Program-made: the position numbers and the translations under genes | The notes under the pieces: generated by a model | What the model was told of the DNA's origin: nothing | The model's input: the letters and a program-made list of their open reading frames with translations, nothing else | Databases searched by the model: none | Source of the DNA: Longispora albida DSM 44784 | GTDB taxonomy: Bacteria; Actinomycetota; Actinomycetes; Mycobacteriales; Micromonosporaceae | DNA: 64,000 nucleotides | Assembly: GCF_000379825.1 (NCBI RefSeq) | Contig: NZ_KB903836.1 | Span: 372,599-436,598 of the forward strand | Direction of reading: 5' to 3' | Shown: positions 23,813 through 31,804 of the stretch, piece by piece | Layout of the letters: every line of letters starts with the position of its first letter | How positions within the stretch are numbered: position 1 is the first letter of the stretch

Positions 23813-24808
23813 ATGGAACTCACGACAGCCTGGTTCATCCTCATCGCGTTCTTCTGGGTCGGCTACTTCGTCCTGGAGGGCTTCGACTTCGGGGTCGGCA
23901 TGCTCGTGCCGGTCCTCGGCCGCGACGACACCGAGCGGCGGGTCCTCATCAACACGATCGGGCCGGTGTGGGACGGCAACGAGGTGTGGGTCATCGTGGC
24001 CGGCGCAGCGACGTTCGCCGCGTTCCCGCACTGGTACGCCACCTTGTTCTCCGGGTTCTACCTGCCGCTGCTGGCGATCCTGGTGGCCCTCATCGTCCGG
24101 GCCGTCGCGTTCGACTACCGGGGCAAGCGGCCTGACGCGCGGTGGAAGGCCCGCTGGGACTGGTGCATCATCGCCGGGTCGGCCATCCCGTCGCTGCTGT
24201 GGGGCGTGGCGTTCGCGAACATCGTGCGGGGCGTGCCGATCGACGCGTCCAAGGAGTACACGGGTGACCTGTTCACGCTGCTCAACCCGTACGCGCTGCT
24301 GGGCGGGCTGACCACAACCGCGCTGTTCCTCACGCACGGCGCGTTCTTCATCGCGCTGAAGACCTCAGGCGACATCCGGCAGCGCGCGCACGCCCTCGCC
24401 GCGAAGCTCGGCGCTGGGGCTGCTGTTCTCGCGGTGGCGTTCCTGAGCTGGACGCTGGGCCTGCGGTTCCAGACGGGCGCGCTCGTTGCCGCCATCACCG
24501 CCGCTGTGGCGCTCCTGGGGGCGCTGGCGGCCAACAGGGCCGGGCGCGACGGCTGGGCGTTCGCCGGTACCGCCGTCACGATCGCCGCCGCCGTCGCCGC
24601 ACTGTTCCTGGCGCTGTTCCCGGACGTGATGCCGTCGAGCACCGACCCGGCGTTCTCGCTGACGGCGGCCAACGCCGCGTCCACCCCGTACACCTTGAAG
24701 ATCATGTCCTGGACAGCAGTCGTCTTCACGCCCCTGGTCCTCCTCTACCAAGGCTGGACCTACTGGGTGTTCCGCAAGCGGATCTCCGTCCGCGACATCC
24801 CCGCATGA
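23813..24808 (+). CDS. cydB: Cytochrome bd oxidase subunit II
   Basis: Encodes 331 residues with eight or nine membrane helices, homologous to CydA-partner subunits. Family signature sequences include WFILIAFFWVGYFVLEGFDF at residues 6-25, GPVWDGNEVWVIVAGAATFA, and AFPHWYATLFSGFYLPL. CydB has no heme ligands of its own in most species but stabilises the hemes in CydA. It follows cydA after 12 bases, and its stop overlaps the cydD start by four bases (ATGA at 24805-24808). Confidence 0.97.
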   Translation: MELTTAWFILIAFFWVGYFVLEGFDFGVGMLVPVLGRDDTERRVLINTIGPVWDGNEVWVIVAGAATFAAFPHWYATLFSGFYLPLLAILVALIVRAVAFDYRGKRPDARWKARWDWCIIAGSAIPSLLWGVAFANIVRGVPIDASKEYTGDLFTLLNPYALLGGLTTTALFLTHGAFFIALKTSGDIRQRAHALAAKLGAGAAVLAVAFLSWTLGLRFQTGALVAAITAAVALLGALAANRAGRDGWAFAGTAVTIAAAVAALFLALFPDVMPSSTDPAFSLTAANAASTPYTLKIMSWTAVVFTPLVLLYQGWTYWVFRKRISVRDIPA

Positions 24809-26340
24809 AACCCTTCGACCCCCGGCTGCTGCGCCTCGCCGGGCTCCCCGTCGCCGCGGTGGCGGGGCTCGGCGCGGCGGCCACCGGGCTCATCATCGCC
24901 CAGGCCATCGTCCTGTCGCGGGCCCTGGCCGCCGCGTTCACCGGCACGCCGCCCGCCACGGGCACCCTCGCGCTCCTGGCCGGGCTGTTCGCAGCACGCG
25001 CCGCCGTCGCCTGGGCCACCGAAACCACCGCGCACCGCGCCTCCGCCACCGTCAAGGGCGCCCTGCGGCAGCGTCTCGCCGCCCATGCACTGCGCCTGGG
25101 CCCGGCATGGCTGTCCCGGCAGCGCACCACCGAGATCACGCAGCTGGCCACGACCGGCGTCAACGCCCTCGACGACTACTTCGGCAAATACCTGCCGCAG
25201 CTCGTCCTCGCCGTCATCGTGCCCATCGCCGTCCTCGCCGTCATCGTCCCCGCCGACCTCATCTCCGGCCTGACGATCATCGTGACCCTGCCCCTGATCC
25301 CCGTCTTCATGGCACTCATCGGCCTGGCGACCGCCGCCCACACCCGCAAGCGCCGCCTCGCCCTGGCCCGCCTCGGCCACCACTTCCTCGACGTCGTCGC
25401 CGGCCTGCCCACCCTCAAGATCTTCGGCCGGGCCAAAGCCCAGGCCCAGCAGATCCAGACCATCACCTCCCTGTACCGGCGCGCCACGCTGCGCACCCTG
25501 CGCCTGGCGTTCCTGTCGTCGCTCGTGCTGGAACTGCTCGCCACGATCTCCGTCGCCCTCGTCGCCGTCGGCATCGGCCTGCGCCTCGTCCACGGCAACC
25601 TCACCCTCGCCACAGCCCTGCTCATCCTGCTCCTGGCCCCGGAGGCGTACCTGCCGCTGCGTGCCGTCGGAGCCCACTTCCACGCCTCCGCCGACGGGGC
25701 CGAAGCCGCCACCCGCGTCTTCGAAATCCTCGAAACCCCGCCACCACCGGCAGGCACCCGGCCCGTACCCGCCAGCCCCGCCATCACCGTGCACGGCCTC
25801 ACCGTCCACCACCCCGGCCGCGACACCCCAGCACCCCGCGACCTGAGCCTCACCGCCGCACCAGGAGAGTTCGTCGCGATCACCGGCCCCTCCGGCACCG
25901 GCAAGACCACCCTCCTCAACGCGATCCTCGGCTTCACACCCACCGAAGCCATCACCATCAGCAGCACCCCGCTACCCGAACTGGACCCCGCCGCCTGGCA
26001 CCGCCACATCGCCTGGCTGCCCCAGGAACCCCGCCTCGCCACCGGCACCACCATCCCCACCGGCCACGCCTTCCTCGACGACATCCCCCCAGGCCAGCTC
26101 ATCGGCGAAGACGGCGCTGGCCTGTCGTCCGGGCAGCGCCGCCGCCTCGCCCTCGCCCGCGCCCTCGACCGCCGCGCACCCGTCCTCCTCCTCGACGAAC
26201 CCACCGCCGGCTGCGACCCCCACCGCGAGCAGCAGATCATCACCAGCCTCCGCGCCGCAGCACGCGACGGGGCACTCGTCCTCGCCGTCAGCCACCGCCC
26301 AGCCCTCACCGCAGCCGCAGACAAAGTGGTGACCCTGTGA
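24805..26340 (+). CDS. cydD: CydD, ABC transporter subunit for cytochrome bd assembly
   Basis: Encodes 511 residues: an ABC exporter half-transporter with six membrane helices (about 1-290) and an ATPase domain (about 320-511). Motifs: Walker A TGPSGTGKTTLLNAI, signature LSSGQRRRLALARAL, Walker B VLLLDEPTAG, H-loop AVSHRP. CydDC exports cysteine and glutathione in E. coli and is also linked to heme, and is needed for cytochrome bd assembly; the thiol used in this organism is unknown. ATGA overlap with cydB and GTGA overlap with cydC show strict co-translation. Third codon positions become strongly C-rich from about 25.7 kb. Confidence 0.93.
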   Translation: MKPFDPRLLRLAGLPVAAVAGLGAAATGLIIAQAIVLSRALAAAFTGTPPATGTLALLAGLFAARAAVAWATETTAHRASATVKGALRQRLAAHALRLGPAWLSRQRTTEITQLATTGVNALDDYFGKYLPQLVLAVIVPIAVLAVIVPADLISGLTIIVTLPLIPVFMALIGLATAAHTRKRRLALARLGHHFLDVVAGLPTLKIFGRAKAQAQQIQTITSLYRRATLRTLRLAFLSSLVLELLATISVALVAVGIGLRLVHGNLTLATALLILLLAPEAYLPLRAVGAHFHASADGAEAATRVFEILETPPPPAGTRPVPASPAITVHGLTVHHPGRDTPAPRDLSLTAAPGEFVAITGPSGTGKTTLLNAILGFTPTEAITISSTPLPELDPAAWHRHIAWLPQEPRLATGTTIPTGHAFLDDIPPGQLIGEDGAGLSSGQRRRLALARALDRRAPVLLLDEPTAGCDPHREQQIITSLRAAARDGALVLAVSHRPALTAAADKVVTL

Positions 26341-27899
26341 ACAACCGCTTCCTCATCGCCTGGCTCACCGGCACCCTCGCCGCCCTGTCCGCCGCAGGCC
26401 TCACCGCCACCGCAGCCTGGCTCATCTCCCGCGCGGCCCAGCACCCCCCAGTCCTGTACCTGATGGTCGCCATCGTCGCCGTCCGCACCTTCGGCATCGG
26501 CCGAGGCGTCCTCCGCTACACCGAACGCCTCACCGGCCACGACGCCGCACTGCGCATCCTCGCCCGGCTCCGCGTCACCGTCTACAACCACCTCGAACGC
26601 GACCCGTCCACCCTCCTCGGCCGCCGCGCCGGAGACCTCGCCGCCCGCTACACCACCGACGTCGACACCCTCGCCGACTGGTGGCTGCGCATCCTCCTGC
26701 CCTACGCCGCGGCCTTCGCCACCGGGGGAGCAGGCATCGCCCTCACCGCCTGGTACCTGCCCCAAGCAGCCTGGACCCTCGCACTGTCCCTGCTCATCGT
26801 CGCCTTCGGAGCACCCTGGCTCGCCCTGCGCCACGCCCGCACCGCCGAAGCCCGCACCGCACCCCTCCACGGCGAACTCGCCGCCAGCATGACCACCCTC
26901 CTGCGCCACATCGGCGAGATCATCGCCCACGGCGAACAGGACACAGCCCTCGCCAGCCTCCACACCACCGGCAAAGCACTCACCCACGCCGAACAGCGCG
27001 CCGCCAGCGGACGCGGAACCGCCACAGCCCTCGCCGTCCTCGCCGCCGGAACCTCCGTCACCGCAGCACTCTGGCTCGCCGCCGGCACCGTCGACCCCGT
27101 CCTCCTCGCGACCCTCGTCCTGCTGCCCCTCGCCCTCCACGAACTCTTCGCCGCGCTCATCCCCGCAGCCGCGATCCTCCCGCGCATCCAGGCAGCCCGC
27201 GCCCGCATCCAAGCCCTCGAAACCCCCGCCACCCCAGAACCCGCCGGCACCCTCCCCGCCACCTACGACCTGCGCACCGACAACCTCACCGCACGCGGCT
27301 GCACCATCCCCGACATCCACATCCCCGCCGGAACAGCCCACATCCTCACCGGCCCCTCCGGTACCGGAAAATCCACCCTCGCCGCCCTCGCAGTGAAACT
27401 CGCCGCACCCACCTCAGGACGCATCCTCCTCGGCGGAACCGACATCGCCACCATCCCCGGCGACACCCTCCGCACCACCATCGGCCTCTGCGCCCAAGAC
27501 GCCCACGTCTTCGACAGCACCCTCGAAGCCAACCTCCGCCTCGCCAAACCCGACGCCACCGACGCCGAACTCCACGCAGCCCTCGACGCCGCCCACCTCG
27601 GCGACTGGGCCCGCACCCTCCCCGAAGGACTCCACACCCGCACCGGCGAACACGGCACCCACCTCTCCGGCGGCCAGCGCCAGCGCCTCACCCTCGCCAG
27701 AGCCCTCCTCGCCGACTTCCCCGTCATCATCTTCGACGAACCCGCCGAACACCTCGACCCCCGCACAGCAGCCGAACTCACCCGCGACCTCCTCACCGCC
27801 ACCGCCGGCCGCACCGTCCTCCTCATCACCCACCAGCCCCCGCCACCCGGCATCCCAGCAACCAGTACCGTCACCCACCATGACCTGGCACGAACCTGA
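26337..27899 (+). CDS. cydC: CydC, ABC transporter subunit for cytochrome bd assembly
   Basis: Encodes 520 residues from a GTG whose last bases overlap the cydD stop (GTGA). Membrane domain at residues about 1-300, ATPase domain about 330-520. Motifs: Walker A LTGPSGTGKSTLAALA, Q-loop LCAQDAHVFDSTL, signature LSGGQRQRLTLARAL, Walker B VIIFDEPAEHLD, H-loop LITHQ. With CydD it forms the heterodimeric exporter for assembly of cytochrome bd. The gene ends by overlapping the first fluoride-channel gene by 20 bases, which is unusual. Codon third positions are extremely C-rich. Confidence 0.93.
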   Translation: MNNRFLIAWLTGTLAALSAAGLTATAAWLISRAAQHPPVLYLMVAIVAVRTFGIGRGVLRYTERLTGHDAALRILARLRVTVYNHLERDPSTLLGRRAGDLAARYTTDVDTLADWWLRILLPYAAAFATGGAGIALTAWYLPQAAWTLALSLLIVAFGAPWLALRHARTAEARTAPLHGELAASMTTLLRHIGEIIAHGEQDTALASLHTTGKALTHAEQRAASGRGTATALAVLAAGTSVTAALWLAAGTVDPVLLATLVLLPLALHELFAALIPAAAILPRIQAARARIQALETPATPEPAGTLPATYDLRTDNLTARGCTIPDIHIPAGTAHILTGPSGTGKSTLAALAVKLAAPTSGRILLGGTDIATIPGDTLRTTIGLCAQDAHVFDSTLEANLRLAKPDATDAELHAALDAAHLGDWARTLPEGLHTRTGEHGTHLSGGQRQRLTLARALLADFPVIIFDEPAEHLDPRTAAELTRDLLTATAGRTVLLITHQPPPPGIPATSTVTHHDLART

Positions 27900-28221
27900 C
27901 CACCTGCTCACCCGCACCGCCCTGGCCGCCGCCGGGGGAGCAGCAGGCGCCCTCACCAGGTACGCCATCACCACCCTCCTCATCACCGGCCCCCTAGGCA
28001 CCCTCGCCGTCAACACCACCGGCTGCCTCCTCATCGGCCTCCTCCTCACCCGATGGCCCCGCCACCGCCTCCTCCTCGGCACCGGCTTCCTCGGCGGCTA
28101 CACCACCTTCTCCACCTACATCACCGACACCCTCCACCTCCCACCAGCACAAGCCACCGCCTACCTCCTCCTCACCCCCGCAGCGGCCATCACCGCCGTC
28201 ACCCTCGGACGCCGGCTGTGA
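27880..28221 (+). CDS. crcB: Fluoride channel subunit CrcB/Fluc (first copy)
   Basis: Encodes 113 residues with four membrane helices. Family motifs are all present: GGAAGALTRYAIT (residues about 19-31), NTTGCLLIG with the conserved pore Asn, and GFLGGYTTFSTY, in which the TTFST motif gives a Phe of the Phe-box. Fluc channels lower cytosolic fluoride as antiparallel dimers. The start lies inside the cydC coding region (20-base overlap), so expression is tied to the cyd operon. The stop overlaps the second crcB start (GTGA), consistent with a heterodimeric channel. Confidence 0.93.
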   Translation: MTWHEPDHLLTRTALAAAGGAAGALTRYAITTLLITGPLGTLAVNTTGCLLIGLLLTRWPRHRLLLGTGFLGGYTTFSTYITDTLHLPPAQATAYLLLTPAAAITAVTLGRRL

Positions 28222-28547
28222 CCCTCCTGCTCCTCACCCTCGGCGCCGCCACCGGAACAGCCCTGCGCTACCTCACCAGCCAGGCACTCCGCACCCCCTG
28301 GGCCACCCTCACCGTCAACACCACCGGCAGCCTCATCCTCGGCTACACCCTCACCGCACCCCTCCCCGAAACCCTCCGCACCCTCCTCGCCCCCGGCCTC
28401 TGCGGCGCACTCACCACCTACTCCACCCTCAGCCACGAACTCACCCAGCTCACCCGCAAACAAGCAGCCCAGTACCTCACCACCACCATCACCCTCGGCC
28501 TCACCGCAGCCCTCACCGGCACAGCACTCGCCAAACTCATCCACTAA
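28218..28547 (+). CDS. crcB: Fluoride channel subunit CrcB/Fluc (second copy)
   Basis: Encodes 109 residues with four membrane helices, homologous to the preceding gene: GAATGTALRYLTS near the N-terminus, NTTGSLILG, and GALTTYSTLSHE. The Phe-box region reads TTYSTL, with Tyr and Leu where the partner has Phe and Tyr, so one pore track may be altered, as reported for paired, heterodimeric CrcB proteins in Gram-positives. GTG start overlaps the previous stop. An inverted repeat 28 bases beyond the stop may terminate the cyd-crcB transcript. Confidence 0.92.
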   Translation: MTLLLLTLGAATGTALRYLTSQALRTPWATLTVNTTGSLILGYTLTAPLPETLRTLLAPGLCGALTTYSTLSHELTQLTRKQAAQYLTTTITLGLTAALTGTALAKLIH

Positions 28548-28574
28548 CCATGTCAACCACACACCCCACCAGCC

Positions 28575-28601
28575 CCGTTTCCTGAGCACACCAAGAAACG
28601 G
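28575..28601 (+). terminator. Inverted repeat between crcB and sigma factor
   Basis: CCGTTTC (28575-28581) and GAAACGG (28595-28601) form perfect 7-base arms around 13 bases, eight bases before the sigma-factor GTG. It could end the cyd-crcB message or act as an operator for the sigma gene. The arms are short, so confidence is limited. Confidence 0.4.
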
Positions 28602-28608
28602 AGCACCC

Positions 28609-29112
28609 GTGCGAACCCGCGACGACCCCCACTTCCGCGAATTCATCACCACCCGCATCCCGGCACTACGCCGATCCGCGTACCTGCTCTGCGGCAACAT
28701 CCACACCGCCGACGACCTCGTCGCCATCGCCACAGCCAAGGTCTACCGGCACTGGAAACGCATCCAGCGCCTCGAACAACCCGACGCGTACCTCCGCCGC
28801 ATGCTCCTCACCGCCTGGCTCGACGAACGCCGCCGCCCCTGGCGCCGCGAACACCCAGCCGAAGCGCTCCCCGACACCGCAGCCACCCCGGCAGCGGACA
28901 CCGGCGAACGCCTCGACCTCGTCACAGCCCTCGCCCGGCTACCCCGCCAGCAGCGCGCCGTCCTCGTCCTGCGCTACTTCGACGACCTCAGCGTCGACGA
29001 CACAGCAGCAGCACTCGGCATCAGCACCGGCACCGTCAAAACCCACACCTCCCGGGGCCTCGCCGCACTCCGCACAGCCCTCGGCCCCGAAACCATCAAG
29101 GAACCCGCATGA
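28609..29112 (+). CDS. SigE-family ECF RNA polymerase sigma factor
   Basis: Encodes 167 residues. Region 2 is FREFITTRIPALRRSAYLLC, then HTADDLVAIATAKVYRHW, diagnostic of the actinobacterial SigE (SigE-like ECF41-unrelated) family. Region 4 is ALARLPRQQRAVLVLRYFDD, then DTAAALGISTGTVKTHTSRG, the HTH that reads the -35 element. It directs RNA polymerase to its own set of promoters. The GTG follows GGAG. The stop overlaps the start of the downstream membrane protein (ATGA at 29109), which is therefore likely its regulator or a target product. Confidence 0.9.
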   Translation: MRTRDDPHFREFITTRIPALRRSAYLLCGNIHTADDLVAIATAKVYRHWKRIQRLEQPDAYLRRMLLTAWLDERRRPWRREHPAEALPDTAATPAADTGERLDLVTALARLPRQQRAVLVLRYFDDLSVDDTAAALGISTGTVKTHTSRGLAALRTALGPETIKEPA

Positions 29113-29873
29113 CCGACGACCTGCGCAACCTCATGCGCGACACCACCAGCACGCTCCCGCCCAGCACCGTCCACCTCGACACCATCATGGACAGCGAAGA
29201 CCGCAAGCTCCGCACCCGCCGCATCCTCACCGGCACCGGAGCCCTCGCCGCCGTCACCGCCATCGCCCTCACCATCCCCGCACTCCTGCCCGCCAGCGGC
29301 ACACCCACCGCACCCCTCGGCGCACCCCCCACCGCCACCACGCCAGCCGAGCCCACCCCGCCCCCCAAGCCCGCCCGCACCGCCGCCCAGCTCACCACCA
29401 CCGCCAGCACCCAAGCCGCCGAACTCCTCCCGGGCGCCACCTTCACGGCCACCCCAGGCACCGGAGCCACAGGCCTCGGCCCCTGGCAGTTCACCCCCAG
29501 CCAGGCCAGCACCTTCAAAGCCTGGGCCACCATCACCGACCCCCAGGGCACCAGCCACGCCTTCATCGCCATCACCGGCCCCGAAACCCCGCCCCCCGGC
29601 AAACCCTGCACCCGATCCGCCAGCAACGTCACCATCACCTGGCAGTGCACCTGGACCACCCTCACCGACGGCACCACCCTCGTCGAGGAAACCGAACCCA
29701 CCGGCCCCCACGGCGCCATCACCTACGTGGTCGTCGCCTACAAGCCCGACGCCACCTTCCGCGTCACGGCCACCAACTACACCCAGACCGGCAAGAACAC
29801 CGAACCCGCTGCCCAGCGCCCCACCCCGGCCATCACCCACCCCATCGGACGCGCACTCGCCCTCGCGCTCTGA
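29109..29873 (+). CDS. Single-pass membrane protein encoded with the sigma factor
   Basis: Encodes 254 residues. A cytosolic N-terminus of about 40 residues with an R-K-L-R-T-R-R cluster precedes one membrane helix (about 43-62, ILTGTGALAAVTAIALTIPA). Outside, a Pro/Thr-rich linker leads to a domain with two Cys (GKPCTRSASNVTITWQC) that may form a disulfide. The layout resembles membrane proteins that accompany SigE-family factors, but no zinc-binding anti-sigma motif (HxxxCxxC) is present, so an anti-sigma role is unproven. Strong terminator immediately after the stop. Confidence 0.7.
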   Translation: MTDDLRNLMRDTTSTLPPSTVHLDTIMDSEDRKLRTRRILTGTGALAAVTAIALTIPALLPASGTPTAPLGAPPTATTPAEPTPPPKPARTAAQLTTTASTQAAELLPGATFTATPGTGATGLGPWQFTPSQASTFKAWATITDPQGTSHAFIAITGPETPPPGKPCTRSASNVTITWQCTWTTLTDGTTLVEETEPTGPHGAITYVVVAYKPDATFRVTATNYTQTGKNTEPAAQRPTPAITHPIGRALALAL

Positions 29874-29879
29874 CCCGGA

Positions 29880-29924
29880 AAAGGAGGAGCCCTTCCCCGG
29901 CAGGGAAGAGCTCCTCCTTTCTTG
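29880..29924 (+). terminator. Rho-independent terminator
   Basis: Perfect 11-base arms AAAGGAGGAGC (29880-29890) and GCTCCTCCTTT (29910-29920), with an additional inner pairing of CTTCCC with GGGAAG, then CTTG. It ends the sigma-factor operon. Confidence 0.88.
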
Positions 29925-30116
29925 GCTCACTCACCGCGACCGGCGACCCCGCATCCGGATACGCCCGTCCGCCGCGCACGGATCCCGCCGGAGCAGGCAA
30001 CCACTTCCGCACACCAGCAGCAGCGGGGGAGGACCACCCCACCACCCCAGCACAGCCGACCCGCCCGCCAGAACCACACCCCGCCGGTCCACACCAGACT
30101 CCCTTACGATCGACCC

Positions 30117-30440
30117 ATGATCATGGAGATCCGCACCTACCGCCTGAAGCCCGGAACCCGCGACGAGTTCCTCCGCGTGATGCTCGAGGAGTCCGTCCCG
30201 CTGCTCACCGCGCACGGCATCGACGTCATCGCCGCGGGAGCCTCGCTCACCGAACCCGACGACGCGTACCTGATCCGGGCCTTCGCCAGCCTCGAAGCCC
30301 ACCAGGAACAGGAAGAGACCTTCTACGCCAGCCAGCCGTGGCTCACCGGCCCCCGCGAGGCCATCGTCTCGCGCATCGACACCTATCACACCATCGTCAT
30401 CGAGACGACGAAGGAAGCGGCCGAAGCCCTCCGGCACTAG
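30117..30440 (+). CDS. NIPSNAP-family protein
   Basis: Encodes 107 residues of the ferredoxin-like alpha/beta-barrel NIPSNAP family: EIRTYRLKPGTRDEFLRVML at residues 4-23 is the family signature, and EQEETFYASQPWL is the second conserved segment. The biochemical role of bacterial members is unknown; some are antibiotic- or oxidative-metabolism related. TACGAT at 30105-30110 ends six bases before the ATG, so it is probably leaderless. The 196 bases between the preceding terminator and this gene contain nothing else I can identify. Confidence 0.85.
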   Translation: MIMEIRTYRLKPGTRDEFLRVMLEESVPLLTAHGIDVIAAGASLTEPDDAYLIRAFASLEAHQEQEETFYASQPWLTGPREAIVSRIDTYHTIVIETTKEAAEALRH

Positions 30441-30460
30441 AGAACCCCGGCCGCACCCGG

Positions 30461-30769
30461 TCAGCGCCGGTGGATCTGCACTTCCCTGATCGTGTGCGCG
30501 GAGATGTAGGTACTCGACACCTGCCCGGCCGGCTTCCACTCACCCCACATCACGATCGAGCACCCGACCTCCGGCAGGAAGTGACACTGCTTCACCCAGA
30601 TCCGGTGCTCGCCCGTACCGGACGCACAGAAACTCGACGCTGTCCGCGCGTACTGGTCGATCGTGTAACTGCACTGCTCAGGCAGCGCCTGCGCGGTGCC
30701 GGGCACAGCCAGGACCGCGGCGGCACCGGCGGCGGCGACGGCCAGGAGGCGGGGGAGAAGCTTCGGCAT
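30461..30769 (-). CDS. Small secreted protein of unknown function
   Basis: Encodes 102 residues with a signal peptide (MPKLLPRLLAVAAAGAAAVL, cleavage near AQA-LP). The mature protein of about 74 residues contains four Cys (CSYTIDQYARTASSFC, KQCHFLPEVGC), enough for two disulfides, and is otherwise unremarkable. I do not recognise the family. GAGGAG precedes the start. A 19-base inverted repeat lies 20 bases upstream (30789-30807), probably within the promoter. Confidence 0.7.
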   Translation of the reverse strand: MPKLLPRLLAVAAAGAAAVLAVPGTAQALPEQCSYTIDQYARTASSFCASGTGEHRIWVKQCHFLPEVGCSIVMWGEWKPAGQVSSTYISAHTIREVQIHRR

Positions 30770-30788
30770 GTGGACTCCTCTATAGATA

Positions 30789-30807
30789 CAGTAAACAAGG
30801 CTTACTG
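30789..30807. promoter_or_regulatory. Inverted repeat in promoter region of small secreted protein
   Basis: CAGTAA and TTACTG form perfect 6-base arms around ACAAGGC. TATCTATAGA lies between the repeat and the start on the minus strand and could hold the -10, placing the repeat at about -20 to -35. Confidence 0.4.
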
Positions 30808-30903
30808 AAGTAGCGCCGACGCTAGCGGCCCCGCAACCCCCGGGTCAACGCCAGGGGAGTGCCGACTATCAACACAAGAGAGCCAACCAGGACGGGCAGC
30901 ACA

Positions 30904-31611
30904 GTGGACCAGGTCACCCGCCAGCAGATGCTCACCCACCTCACCCAAGCCGCCACAACCACCACGACCACACACCCCACACGCATCGCCATCGACGGAC
31001 CACCAGCAGCCGGCAAAACCACCCTCGCCGACGAACTCGCCACCACCCTGCGCACACACGGCCACCACGTCGTCCGCGCAACCATCGACGACTTCATCCA
31101 CCCCCGCGCACACCGCTACAGGAACGGCGAATACTCCGCCGAAAGCTGCTACCACGACGCCCACGACCACCACACACTCAACCGAGTCCTCCTCGATCCA
31201 CTCGGCCCGCACGGAGACCGGCGCTTCCAGCACACGATCTACGACCACGCCACCGACACCGTGCTGTCCCCGCCAGCCACAACCGCCACCCCCAACGCCA
31301 TCCTGATCTTCGACGGCGTCTTTCTCCTGCGCCCGGAACTCATCGACCGCTGGGACCTGCGCATCCTCGTGACCACGTCACCAGAACAGGCCACAGAACG
31401 CGCCGTGGTCCGCGAGCGCCACGCGCAGTCCCGGGCCGAGGTCGACCGACGCTGGCGCGAGCGCTACATCCCCGCCCAGCAGCTCTACGTCGCCACCGTC
31501 GATCCAGCCCGCCACGCCGACATCATCGTCCACAACGACGAGCCCCAGATGCCGATCCTGGAGGCCGGCGGCAGGGGAGTGCTGGCCATCGATTCACCGA
31601 AACAGTCATGA
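30904..31611 (+). CDS. Uridine-kinase-like P-loop protein
   Basis: Encodes 235 residues from the GTG at 30904; another GTG at 30859 would add 15 residues without a better ribosome-binding site. IAIDGPPAAGKTTLADELA (about residues 24-42) is a Walker A of the uridine/phosphoribulokinase group. ATIDDFIHPRAHRYRNGEYS matches the family DDFY-type segment that binds the nucleoside, and LIFDGVFLLRPELIDRWDLR is the typical later strand. It probably phosphorylates a nucleoside or related small molecule. Codon use is C-rich like the genes to its left. It is the last gene before the recombinase region. Confidence 0.8.
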   Translation: MDQVTRQQMLTHLTQAATTTTTTHPTRIAIDGPPAAGKTTLADELATTLRTHGHHVVRATIDDFIHPRAHRYRNGEYSAESCYHDAHDHHTLNRVLLDPLGPHGDRRFQHTIYDHATDTVLSPPATTATPNAILIFDGVFLLRPELIDRWDLRILVTTSPEQATERAVVRERHAQSRAEVDRRWRERYIPAQQLYVATVDPARHADIIVHNDEPQMPILEAGGRGVLAIDSPKQS

Positions 31612-31633
31612 GCTGCGGCGGCTACGCCGATCC

Positions 31634-31735
31634 TCAGCATGTCCAGGACGGGTCGTCGCGGTCCAGGTCCCGCTCCACGAACGCGGCGTCCTTCCACCTC
31701 ACGCAGGCCACGCCAGCCCGGACCGAGTGGCTCAT
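31634..31735 (-). CDS. Candidate 33-residue peptide
   Basis: An open frame of 33 codons encodes a peptide beginning MSHSVRAGVACVRWKDAAF and ending WTC, with two Cys. 31 of 33 sense codons end in G or C, as in real genes of this genome. There is no clear ribosome-binding site or TANNNT signal, and I do not recognise the peptide, so this is only a candidate. It lies between the uridine-kinase-like gene and the first dif-like site. Confidence 0.35.
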   Translation of the reverse strand: MSHSVRAGVACVRWKDAAFVERDLDRDDPSWTC

Positions 31736-31776
31736 CCGTGCCACAACCCGGGGCGAGGGAGTGGCTGATCCTCACT

Positions 31777-31804
31777 AGTTAACATAATGCCAATTATCGC
31801 TACG
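31777..31804 (-). other. dif-like Xer recombination site 1
   Basis: Read on the minus strand this 28-base site has a left arm CGTAGCGATAA, centre TTGGCA and right arm TTATGTTAACT. The right arm matches the XerD arm of E. coli dif (TTATGTTAAAT) at 10 of 11 positions, and CGATAAT...CATTATGT is the core of known actinobacterial dif sites. The arms are partly inverted repeats (ATAA/TTAT), as required for two recombinase protomers. Confidence 0.65.
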
